Assembly (NCBI RefSeq): GCF_001426195.1
Contig: NZ_LMRS01000059.1
Span: 41,214 to 105,213 of the forward strand
Source of the DNA: Sphingomonas sp. Leaf339
Lineage (GTDB): Bacteria; Pseudomonadota; Alphaproteobacteria; Sphingomonadales; Sphingomonadaceae
Length of the DNA stretch: 64,000 nucleotides
Direction: 5' to 3'
A program made the position numbers and the translations under genes. Positions 35,729 through 44,039 of this stretch are shown piece by piece (the stretch's first letter is position 1; the number at the start of each line of letters is the position of its first letter). Below the pieces are notes generated by a model. The model was not told the DNA's origin. It saw nothing but the letters and a program-made list of their open reading frames with translations, and did no database searches.

Positions 35729-37026
35729 ACGAGCGTGTCATCGACCGGCCGTTCGGTCGCGCCGTCCCCGGCCTGTTGGTGCTCGGGCTCGCAATGGCGG
35801 TCGGCTTCGCGCAGATGGGCTCGTTCAGCACCGTGCAGGAAGGCGCCAAGGCCGAACTGGGGCTGAGCGACGTTACGCTCGGCCTGATCCAGGGCGGCAG
35901 CGCGGCGGTGCCGCTGGTACTGTTCTCGATCCCGATCGGCATTCTGGTCGATCGCTGGAACAGGATGCGGCTGCTGTTGCTGTTTTCGGCCGTGGCGGTG
36001 TGCGGATCGCTGCTGACCGCGATCGCCGGCAATGTGCCGACCTTGTTCGTCGCGCGGATGATGACCGGCATCGCGACCACCGGCGGGCTCACTGCGGCCT
36101 TGTCGCTGGCGGCCGACATGTGCGCGCCGGCGCAGCGCGGGCGCGCGATGTTGCTCGTCACGCTGGGGAAATCGCTCGGCGTCGCCTGCGCCTTTGCACT
36201 CGTCGGATGGCTGTTCGGCCTGTTCTCCGGCGGCTTCACCCTGCTGGGAACCGGGCTGCCATGGCGCGCGACGCATATCGCGCTCGCCGCGGTTGCCGCG
36301 CTCGCCAGCCTGCCGCTGTTGCTGCTCGCGGAGCCGGTGCGGCTCGAGGTCGCGGCTGGCCCGCGTGCGGCCTTTCGCGTCGTTGCCCATCAACTGTGGG
36401 CGCGCCGCGCCTTCCTGATCCCGCTGTTCATGGGCCAGGTATCGGTGGTGATGGCCGACGCGGCGGCCGGTATCTGGGCCGCGCCGATGCTGACCCGCTA
36501 TTTTCACCTGACGCCGCAACAGTTCGGGGGCTGGATGGGCGCGTTGCTGCTCGGCACTGGTGTCATCGGCGCGTTGCTCGGCGGGATCGTCGCGGACCTT
36601 GGGCAGAATAGCGGACGGCGCGGCGGGCTGCTGATCGGCGCTGTCGGCGCGGCGGTGATCGGCATTCCGGCGGCCTTGTTTCCGCTCAGCGGATCGGTTC
36701 CGGTCTTTGCAATCGCGCTCGGGACACTGATGCTCGCTGGCACGATCACCGGGCTGATCACCTCGGTCGCGATCACGGTGATGCTGCCCAACGACCTGCG
36801 CGGCCTGTGCCTCGGCGCGTTCATCGCCTTTGCCGGCTTGATCGGCTACGGCCTCGCACCGCCGCTGGTCGGCTGGGTCAGCCTATTGCTCGGCGGCGAG
36901 CAGCATCTTGCAATCAGCCTGACGATCGTCGGCGTGACGACGAGCATCGCGGCGCTTGGCTCATTCTATATCGCGATGCGCCGCGCGCCGATGGCGCCGA
37001 CCGATCACTATAAGGCCGACCTATAA
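35725..37026 (+). CDS. Major facilitator superfamily transporter
   Basis: The 433-residue membrane protein has about 12 helices and the MFS loop motif between helices 2 and 3 (GILVDRWNRMRLLLLF). Such carriers import or export small organic acids and other metabolites. It is coupled by a 4-bp overlap to the D-2-hydroxyacid dehydrogenase gene, so uptake of a hydroxyacid or its ester is the likely role. Confidence 0.88.
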   Translation: MNERVIDRPFGRAVPGLLVLGLAMAVGFAQMGSFSTVQEGAKAELGLSDVTLGLIQGGSAAVPLVLFSIPIGILVDRWNRMRLLLLFSAVAVCGSLLTAIAGNVPTLFVARMMTGIATTGGLTAALSLAADMCAPAQRGRAMLLVTLGKSLGVACAFALVGWLFGLFSGGFTLLGTGLPWRATHIALAAVAALASLPLLLLAEPVRLEVAAGPRAAFRVVAHQLWARRAFLIPLFMGQVSVVMADAAAGIWAAPMLTRYFHLTPQQFGGWMGALLLGTGVIGALLGGIVADLGQNSGRRGGLLIGAVGAAVIGIPAALFPLSGSVPVFAIALGTLMLAGTITGLITSVAITVMLPNDLRGLCLGAFIAFAGLIGYGLAPPLVGWVSLLLGGEQHLAISLTIVGVTTSIAALGSFYIAMRRAPMAPTDHYKADL

Positions 37027-37041
37027 GAGAGCAGTTGATCA

Positions 37042-37056
37042 ACCTATCCGATAGCT
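37042..37056. promoter_or_regulatory. Palindromic operator-like site before AraC gene
   Basis: ACCTATCCGATAGCT (one mismatch from a perfect palindrome) matches the two sites before the TonB-receptor gene (consensus CCTATCYGATAG). It sits 28 bp before the AraC start and 16 bp after the MFS stop. Autoregulation of the regulator pair is a plausible use. Confidence 0.6.
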
Positions 37057-37083
37057 CTATGGGCTTTGTCGAGGAGTGGCGAG

Positions 37084-37815
37084 ATGGAACGCATACCGAT
37101 GTCGCCCGAGATGATGGCAATCGTGGGACCCGGCGTAACCGACCCGCCGCTCGACGCATCGCTTATGCTGGCCTTCAGCCTTGGCGAGATGCCGATCATC
37201 GCAATCCAGGAGGCTGACCCATCGAGCGATACGGCCGCGTTGCGGTTGTGCGTTACCGAGGATGCGTGCCGCCGCTTGTTTGGCCAGATCCCTACCCTGC
37301 CGGCAACCTATCACCTTCCCAGCGACCTGCGCGCGATTGCGCTGGCAGTTCGCGATTGCACGCTGGAAGGCGCTGCCGGGATCACATTGCGGGGTGCCAA
37401 GAGCACCGAATTGCTGTGTCAAAGCATCGCAGCGCTGCTCGGTGGCGCCTTGGTGCCCGCCAATGCCAACGCCGCCTTGTCCGAGCGCGATACGCGTCGG
37501 ATCGTCCATGCACGCGATATCATCGACCAGCATTGGCGCGAGAAACTGACGCTCGACACGATCGCGGGGACCTGCGGCGTCAACCGCGTCAAACTCACGA
37601 GCGGGTTCCGCGCGATGTTTGGAGTCAGCGTCGCCGATGCGATCGCCGAACGGCGGCTTGGCGGCGCAAGACAGATGCTATTGGCGACCGATTTGCCCGT
37701 CTCGTCGGTCGGCTATGCCTGCGGCTATCTCAGCAATGCGAGCTTCACCCGCGCCTTCTCGCGTCGCTACGGTGTCGTCCCCTCGCGTCTGCGCGCCGGG
37801 GCGATGGCGGCGTGA
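37084..37815 (+). CDS. AraC-family transcriptional regulator
   Basis: The 243-residue protein has a C-terminal AraC helix-turn-helix (about residues 135-240: LDTIAGTCGVNRVKLTSGFR and VSSVGYACGYLSNASFTRAF). Its N-terminal part is not recognised but is of ligand-binding size. The ATG at 37084 (MERIPMSPEMM) is preceded by GAGGAG at seven bases. The stop overlaps the GTG start of the GntR gene. It is expected to act on the hydroxyacid locus with the GntR protein. Confidence 0.9.
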   Translation: MERIPMSPEMMAIVGPGVTDPPLDASLMLAFSLGEMPIIAIQEADPSSDTAALRLCVTEDACRRLFGQIPTLPATYHLPSDLRAIALAVRDCTLEGAAGITLRGAKSTELLCQSIAALLGGALVPANANAALSERDTRRIVHARDIIDQHWREKLTLDTIAGTCGVNRVKLTSGFRAMFGVSVADAIAERRLGGARQMLLATDLPVSSVGYACGYLSNASFTRAFSRRYGVVPSRLRAGAMAA

Positions 37816-38519
37816 CCGTCGTAACCGCAATCGGCGGCAGCCTCGTCGATCAGGCCGTACGCCGCGTGCGCGATCACATCCGGTCGAACAACATGAAACC
37901 GGGCGACACCCTGCCCGGCGAAGGCCATTTTGCCGCCGACCTCGGAGTCAGCCGCGCCGTCATGCGCGAGGCGTTCGGGGCATTGGCCGCGCTGCGCCAG
38001 ATCGACGTCGCCAATGGCCGCCGCGCGCGCGTCGCGGCGATCGACGGGACGGTGATGAGCGCTTCGCTCGACCATGCCGTCGCGACCGACCAGATCTCGG
38101 TTCCCGATGTGTGGGATGTGCGGCGCACGCTCGAACTGCGCACGGCCGAACTCGCCGCGCATCATCGCAGCGACAGCGATGTGCGCCGGATCACCGGTCT
38201 GGCCGCAGCGATGATCGTCGATCGCAACGATCTCGACGCGCGAACGCGGCACGACATCGCGTTCCACCAGGCGATCGCGCAGGCGAGCGGCAATGCCCTG
38301 TTCCTGCAGATCGTGCGATCGTTCGAGGCGTTGATGCTGGTTGCCGTGCCGACGGCATGGCGGACCCGGACCGACATCGAGCAACAGGATGTGATGCTCG
38401 CGCATCACCGATCCATCGCCAACGCCATCGCCGACCGCGACACCGTTGCCGCGGTGGCGATGATGAACGCCCATTTCGACGGCTCCATCAGCGACTTTTT
38501 CAGTCGAACGACGCTTTAG
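37812..38519 (+). CDS. GntR-family regulator, FadR subgroup
   Basis: The 235-residue protein has a winged helix at the N-terminus (MKPGDTLPGEGHFAADLGVS, then RAVMREAFGALAAL) and an FCD ligand domain (LELRTAELAAHH; FHQAIAQASGNALFLQIVRS). FCD regulators usually sense organic acids such as lactate or pyruvate, which fits the hydroxyacid enzymes upstream. The start is a GTG at 37812 overlapping the AraC stop as GTGA. Confidence 0.9.
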   Translation: MTVVTAIGGSLVDQAVRRVRDHIRSNNMKPGDTLPGEGHFAADLGVSRAVMREAFGALAALRQIDVANGRRARVAAIDGTVMSASLDHAVATDQISVPDVWDVRRTLELRTAELAAHHRSDSDVRRITGLAAAMIVDRNDLDARTRHDIAFHQAIAQASGNALFLQIVRSFEALMLVAVPTAWRTRTDIEQQDVMLAHHRSIANAIADRDTVAAVAMMNAHFDGSISDFFSRTTL

Positions 38520-38732
38520 CGTTTCCGATTTTGCGGGATCTGAAGCTGAACGAACGTCCGATTTCAACATTCTTAAAATCTAAAGCAGACAGGCGGGTCT
38601 CCACCCAAAAAAGACTAGCGTGGCTCGGACTTAAAAGCCGAATGCCCCTTCCGCGGAATTAGGCCGAACCAAGATCATTTCACCGACCTAAGGTTCTATA
38701 GCATTCGTAAGCTTCGCGGACTCTGAAGAGTT

Positions 38733-40796
38733 ATGCAAAAGCGTATCGCCCTATCGACCTTAATCAGCATGTCGGTCACTACACCAGCTACCTGTCAAAC
38801 GTTAGATGGGCAGAAAAACTCGAAGGGGCAAATTACCGACGAGTACATCGTCGTGACCGGGCGCGGCCTGCCGGTGTCGCCCGGCGAGCGCGCCTTCGAC
38901 ATCGTCACCATCGATCGCGACCGGTTGCAGGCCAACGCCAGCCAACGGCTGGAAAGCGTGCTCGCCGACGTCGCCGGCCTCCAGCAATTCCGCCGCTCCG
39001 ACAGCCGCTCTGCCAATCCGACCAGTCAGGGCATCACCCTGCGTGGCATCGGCGGCAACGCGTCGAGCCGCGCGCTGCTGATCCTCGACGGCGTGCCGCA
39101 GGCCGATCCGTTCGGCGGCTGGGTCGCGTTTCCGGCCTATGCGACCGGCCGGCTGGGGCAGGTGCGGGTGACGCGGGGCGGCGGCAGCGGCTATTTCGGG
39201 CCGGGCGCGCTCGCCGGCGCGGTGGAACTCGACAGCGCAACGCCCGACCAGATCGCGCCGCTGGTGGCGAGCGTCGTCTACGGCAGCCGCGATTCGGTCG
39301 AGGCTCAAGGGTCGGCAGCGCTGGTGCGCGACGGCGGCTTCGCGACGCTGTCGGCGGCCTATGCCCGCGGCGACGGTTTCGTACCGACGGTGGCGGAGAG
39401 CCGCGGCCCGGTCGATCGCCCGGCACCCTACGAACAGGCATCCGGCGCGCTCCGCACCGTGGTGACGATCGCCCCCTCGACCGAAGTGCAGGCCAATGTC
39501 AGCGCTTTCACCGACACCCGCGAGCGCGGCACGGCGTTCACTGCCAACCGCTCGAAAGGGGCGGACGCCAGCCTGCGCCTCGTCGGGCGGGGAGCCTGGG
39601 GCTGGTCGGCGCTCGGCTATCTGCAGACTCGCGCCTTCGCGTCGAGCTTCGCCAGCGTCAACGCGACCCGAACGACGGTCAGCCAGTCGCTCGACCAGTA
39701 TAACACCCCAGCAACGGGCCTCGGCGCGCGGATCGAGGTGCAGCCGCCGCTCGGCGGGTTCGTCGACCTGCGGCTGGGCGCGGACATCCGCGACGTGTCG
39801 GGCAAGACGCAGGAGCTGTTCACCTTCGTCAACGCCGCCCCGACGCGGCGGCGCGACGCGGGTGGATCGACCCGGACCGCCGGCCTGTTCGCCGACGGCA
39901 GCGTGCCGATCGGCGACCTGACCTTGACCGGTGCGGCGCGCGTCGATTGGTGGCGGATCGACGGTGGTTACCTCAGCGAGCGGCCGATCGCCGGTGGCGC
40001 GGCGCTAACCGATAACCGTTTCGCAGACCGTGACGGCAGCGAATTCACCGGGCGGATCGGCGCGGCCTATCGCCCGGTCCCGGCGGTGACGCTGCGCGCC
40101 GCAGGCTATCGCGGCTGGCGGCTGCCGACGCTCAACGAACTCTACCGCCCGTTCCGCGTCGGCAACGACACGACCGCCGCGAATGCCGCGCTGTCACCGG
40201 AGCGGTTGACCGGCGTCGAGGGCGGCGTGACGCTGGCCCCGTTCGCCGGTGCCAGCCTCGCGGCGACGGTCTTCCACAACCGGCTGGACGATGCGATCGC
40301 CAACGTGACCCTGTCGTCGACGCCGACCAGCGCATCCCGGGTGCGGCGCAATCTGGACGCGATCCGGTCGACCGGTGTCGAGGTCGACGCGCGCTATACG
40401 CTGGGCGCCTTCGGCGCGCTGGCATCGTGGAGCCACGTCGATGCGCGGGTCAGGGCGTCGGGTGCCGCGGTGGCGCTCAACGGCCTGCGCCCGGCGCAGA
40501 CGCCGCGCGACGCGCTGTCGGGGACGCTGGGCTGGCGCCGGGGTGGCGCCGCGCTGTCCGCCACAGTGCGGCACGTCGCCCGCCAGTTCGACGACGACCA
40601 GAACAGCCGCAGCCTCGCCCCCGCGACGACGCTGGACGGCTTCGCCGCATTGCCCCTGACCCATGGGCTGACGATCGAGGTGCGGGCGGAGAACGTGTTG
40701 GACGCGCGGGTCGAGGTGGGAATCAGCGGCGCCAACATCGTCGAACGCGCGACACCGCGGACGCTCTGGTTAGGGGTGCGCACAAAAATCATGTAA
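38733..40796 (+). CDS. TonB-dependent receptor, first of tandem pair
   Basis: The 687-residue receptor has a short signal peptide (MQKRIALSTLISMSVTTPAT), a TonB-box-like EYIVVTGR and a plug domain with SQGITLRGIGGNASSRALLI and DGVPQADPFGGWV. The barrel ends WLGVRTKIM. The upstream 213 bp is A+T-rich and probably holds the promoter. It is followed by a second TonB receptor and a two-component system, next to a PQQ alcohol dehydrogenase locus. Lanthanide, PQQ or siderophore uptake are all possible; the sequence does not decide. Confidence 0.9.
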   Translation: MQKRIALSTLISMSVTTPATCQTLDGQKNSKGQITDEYIVVTGRGLPVSPGERAFDIVTIDRDRLQANASQRLESVLADVAGLQQFRRSDSRSANPTSQGITLRGIGGNASSRALLILDGVPQADPFGGWVAFPAYATGRLGQVRVTRGGGSGYFGPGALAGAVELDSATPDQIAPLVASVVYGSRDSVEAQGSAALVRDGGFATLSAAYARGDGFVPTVAESRGPVDRPAPYEQASGALRTVVTIAPSTEVQANVSAFTDTRERGTAFTANRSKGADASLRLVGRGAWGWSALGYLQTRAFASSFASVNATRTTVSQSLDQYNTPATGLGARIEVQPPLGGFVDLRLGADIRDVSGKTQELFTFVNAAPTRRRDAGGSTRTAGLFADGSVPIGDLTLTGAARVDWWRIDGGYLSERPIAGGAALTDNRFADRDGSEFTGRIGAAYRPVPAVTLRAAGYRGWRLPTLNELYRPFRVGNDTTAANAALSPERLTGVEGGVTLAPFAGASLAATVFHNRLDDAIANVTLSSTPTSASRVRRNLDAIRSTGVEVDARYTLGAFGALASWSHVDARVRASGAAVALNGLRPAQTPRDALSGTLGWRRGGAALSATVRHVARQFDDDQNSRSLAPATTLDGFAALPLTHGLTIEVRAENVLDARVEVGISGANIVERATPRTLWLGVRTKIM

Positions 40797-40863
40797 CTGA
40801 TAGAACCTTCGGCCGAAGGCACGATGGCATCCTGAGATTCCTCTCAGCATCCCCGCATCCAAC

Positions 40864-40880
40864 GTTGCTAAGCTAGCAAC
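40864..40880. repeat. Inverted repeat before second TonB receptor
   Basis: GTTGCTAAGCTAGCAAC has 6-bp arms (GTTGCT/AGCAAC) around five bases. It lies 26 bp before the start of the receptor gene and may be an operator or part of the promoter region. Confidence 0.55.
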
Positions 40881-40905
40881 ACAGATCTCGAGGGGAGAGA
40901 CGATT

Positions 40906-43365
40906 TTGCACGCTCATTGGCTGCTCTGCGCCGCAGTGGTCACCACGCCAGCGGCAGCGCAGACCGTCGATTCTGCCCGCGACGGGGGCGGCGACATCGT
41001 CGTGGTGGCGACGCCGCTGCTCGATGCCGGCGAGGACGTTGTCCGATTGCCCGCGCAGCACGTGTCGGACGAACAACTCGTCGCGGCGCATGCCGTTGAC
41101 CTGACCGATTACCTGCGCCGCACCGTCGGCGGCGTGTTCGTCAACGAGGTTCAGGGCAATCCGCTGCAACCCGACATCACCTATCGCGGCTTCACCGCCT
41201 CGCCGCTGCTCGGCACGCCGCAGGGGCTGTCGGTCTATGTCGACGGCGTCCGGGTCAACCAGCCGTTCGGCGACGTCGTCAGCTGGGATCTGATCCCGAC
41301 CTCGGCGATCCGCTCGACCACGGTGGTGTCGGGATCGAACCCGCTGTTCGGGCGCAACTCGCTGGGCGGCGCGCTCGTCGTGCAGACCAAGGACGGGCGC
41401 AGCCACCCCGGCATGACCGCCGACGTCAGCTATGGCAGCTTCCGCCGCAGGATCGCCCGCGCCACGGTCGGCGGCCAGGCACGGGGCGGCTTCCACTGGT
41501 TCGGGTCCGCCGACTATTTTGCCGAGAACGGCTGGCGCGATGTCTCGCCGTCGCGCGCCGGGCAGCTGTTCGGCAAGGTCGGGTGGGCTGACGATCGCAC
41601 CGATATCGCGCTGTCGGGCAGCTTTGCCGACACCAACCTCAACGGCAACGGCTTGCAGGAATTGCGCCTGCTGGAGCGGGACCGGAGCAGCGTCTACACG
41701 CACCCCGACACCACGCGGAACCGCGCGTGGAGCGGCAACCTGACGCTGGCGCATGACCTATCCGACCGGCTGACGCTCAATACCAACGCCTTTTACCGCA
41801 ACATCCGCACGCGCACCTTCAACGGCGACATCAACGACGATGCGCTGGGCGAGAACCTGTACCAGCCGAGCGCCGTGGAGCGGGCGGCGCTGACCCGCGC
41901 CGGGTTCACCGGCTTCCCGCTGGCGGGCGAGACTCAGGCGAACACGCCCTTCCCGCGCTGGCGCTGCATCGCCAATGCACTGCTCGACAGCGAGCCGAAC
42001 GAGAAGTGCAACAGCCTCGCCAACCGATCCTCGACGCGACAGCACGAATGGGGCGGCACCGGCGAACTCGCCTGGACGGCGGGGATCAACCGGCTGACGC
42101 TGGGCCTCGCCTATGTCGATGGCCGGGCCGATTTCATCCAGTCGTCGCAGTTCGGCTATCTGACCGCGGATCGCGGCGTCGTGCCGATCGGCGGCCCCGG
42201 CGCGTTCGCCGACGGCACGCAGGATTCGGAGAATGCCTTCGACGCGCGGGTCGACCTGAAGGGGCGGACGCGGGTGTTCAGCGCCTATGCGCTCGACGCC
42301 ATCGACCTGACGCCGACGTTGCATGCCGACCTGTCGGCGCGTTTCGACCGCACCGTCGTGCGCAATCGCGACCGGATCACTCCGGGCGGCGGCACCGGGT
42401 CGCTGGACGGCGACCACCGCTTTCACCGGCTCAACCCAGCGGTGGCGCTGCGCTGGACGCCGACCGCGGCGCTGGCGTTCGACGTCGCGATCGCGCAGAC
42501 CAGCCGCGCGCCGTCGGCGATCGAACTGGGGTGCGCCGATCCCGAAAGCCCGTGCCGGCTGCCCAACGCGCTCGCTGGCGATCCGCCGCTGAATCAGGTG
42601 GTGGGGCGGACCGTGGAGGGCGGCATCAACCTGACCATTGCCGGCATCCAGGCGCGCGTCGGCGTGTTCCGTACCGTCAGCCGCGACGACATCCTGTTCG
42701 TCGCCGACGATCAGGCGGGCTTCGGCTATTTCCGCAATTTCGGCCGGACGCGGCGGCAGGGTGTTGACATCGACCTCGCCGGCCGGGTCGGGCCGCTGAC
42801 GCTCACCGCGCATCACACCTTCCTCGACGCGACCTATCGCAGTCCGGAAACGGTGGATGGTTCCGCGAACAGCAGCAACGAAGGGCCGGCGCCGGGATTC
42901 GAGGGCGAGATCGACATCGTCAGGGGCGACCGCATCCCGCTGATCTCGCGCCACCTGCTGAAGGCCGGCGTCGCCATCGACCCGGTGCACTGGCTGACCG
43001 TGTCCACCGACATGGTCGCCAGCGCCGGCGTGATCGCCCGCGGCAACGAGAATGGCGATCATGAACCGGACGGCACCTATTATCTCGGCGAGGGCAAGAC
43101 CCGCGCCTATGCGGTCGTGAACGCCGGGATGGAGGTGCGCCCGGCGCCCGGGTTCGCGCTCTATGCACAGATCAGCAACGTACTCGACAAGGACTATGCT
43201 ACTGCGGCGCAACTGGGCGCGACGGGGTTCGACGCGACCGGCAACTTCGTCGCGCGGCCATTCGCCGGCCCGGTGATCGACGGCGAGCGGCCGCTGGTCA
43301 ATTCGACCTTCTACGCACCCGGCGCGCCGCGCTCGGTGCAGGCGGGCATGCGCTTGGCGTTCTGA
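40906..43365 (+). CDS. TonB-dependent receptor, second of tandem pair
   Basis: The 819-residue receptor starts with TTG (MHAHWLLCAAVVTTPAAAQT), preceded by GGGGAGA. The plug has NPLQPDITYRGFTASPLLGT and DGVRVNQPFGDVVSWDLIPT. The barrel ends in GMRLAF. It contains a cysteine pair in an extracellular-loop region (RCIANALLDSEPNEKCN). The family is widespread in sphingomonads and pseudomonads, with no fixed substrate. It precedes, convergently, an OmpR-type two-component system. Its location beside a PQQ alcohol dehydrogenase makes lanthanophore, metal or PQQ uptake worth testing. Confidence 0.9.
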   Translation: MHAHWLLCAAVVTTPAAAQTVDSARDGGGDIVVVATPLLDAGEDVVRLPAQHVSDEQLVAAHAVDLTDYLRRTVGGVFVNEVQGNPLQPDITYRGFTASPLLGTPQGLSVYVDGVRVNQPFGDVVSWDLIPTSAIRSTTVVSGSNPLFGRNSLGGALVVQTKDGRSHPGMTADVSYGSFRRRIARATVGGQARGGFHWFGSADYFAENGWRDVSPSRAGQLFGKVGWADDRTDIALSGSFADTNLNGNGLQELRLLERDRSSVYTHPDTTRNRAWSGNLTLAHDLSDRLTLNTNAFYRNIRTRTFNGDINDDALGENLYQPSAVERAALTRAGFTGFPLAGETQANTPFPRWRCIANALLDSEPNEKCNSLANRSSTRQHEWGGTGELAWTAGINRLTLGLAYVDGRADFIQSSQFGYLTADRGVVPIGGPGAFADGTQDSENAFDARVDLKGRTRVFSAYALDAIDLTPTLHADLSARFDRTVVRNRDRITPGGGTGSLDGDHRFHRLNPAVALRWTPTAALAFDVAIAQTSRAPSAIELGCADPESPCRLPNALAGDPPLNQVVGRTVEGGINLTIAGIQARVGVFRTVSRDDILFVADDQAGFGYFRNFGRTRRQGVDIDLAGRVGPLTLTAHHTFLDATYRSPETVDGSANSSNEGPAPGFEGEIDIVRGDRIPLISRHLLKAGVAIDPVHWLTVSTDMVASAGVIARGNENGDHEPDGTYYLGEGKTRAYAVVNAGMEVRPAPGFALYAQISNVLDKDYATAAQLGATGFDATGNFVARPFAGPVIDGERPLVNSTFYAPGAPRSVQAGMRLAF

Positions 43366-43370
43366 CGCCG

Positions 43371-44039
43371 TCAGGCGGGATCGGCGAGGCGAAAGCCGAT
43401 CCCGCGCACCGTCACGATCGCGGGCGCGTGCGGATGTTCCGCCAGCCGCCGACGGACGTAACCGACATAGACGTCGAGCGCGTTGTCGCTGACCGGCGCA
43501 TCGCCCCAGATCGCGGTGGCGAGCGCTGCCCGCGGGATCACCGCACCGCGCCCCTCCACCAGCGCCGCCAGCAGCCGATATTCGCGCCGGCTGAGCGGGA
43601 GCATACGCGCATCGACGGTGGCCCCCGCTTTTGCCGGAGCCAGCTCCAGCGCACCGAAACGCAGCGGCACCGCCGCCGCGCTGCCCCGTCGCACCATCAC
43701 CGCCAGCCGTGCGAGCAGCTCATCGAACGCGAACGGCTTGGGCAGATAATCGTCCGCCCCGGCTGCGAAGCCGTCGAGCCGGTCCTGCAACGCGCCGCGC
43801 GCGGTGAGCATCAGGATCGGCACCGCATTCTGCGCCGCGCGCAGCCGCCGGGTGAGCGCCAGCCCGTCGCCGTCGGGCAAACCGAGGTCGAGCAGCACCG
43901 CGGCGAAGGCACCACCCGACAGCAGCGCCGGCGCGCGCGATCCGTCCCGTTCCCAGGCGACACGATAGCCGCGCGCGGTCAACCCGCGGCTGACGAAGCG
44001 GCCGATGCCGGGATCGTCCTCGATCAGCAGCACGTTCAT
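43371..44039 (-). CDS. OmpR-family response regulator
   Basis: The 222-residue protein has a receiver domain starting MNVLLIEDDPGIGRFVSRGL, with the phosphoacceptor D51 in LLDLGLPDGDGL and the conserved Lys in DYLPKPF. A winged-helix DNA-binding domain follows (LSRREYRLLAALVEGRGAVI; VDVYVGYVRRRL-like end). I chose the ATG at 44039, which overlaps the histidine kinase stop by 4 bp; the longer reading to 44129 is inside that gene. Confidence 0.92.
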   Translation of the reverse strand: MNVLLIEDDPGIGRFVSRGLTARGYRVAWERDGSRAPALLSGGAFAAVLLDLGLPDGDGLALTRRLRAAQNAVPILMLTARGALQDRLDGFAAGADDYLPKPFAFDELLARLAVMVRRGSAAAVPLRFGALELAPAKAGATVDARMLPLSRREYRLLAALVEGRGAVIPRAALATAIWGDAPVSDNALDVYVGYVRRRLAEHPHAPAIVTVRGIGFRLADPA

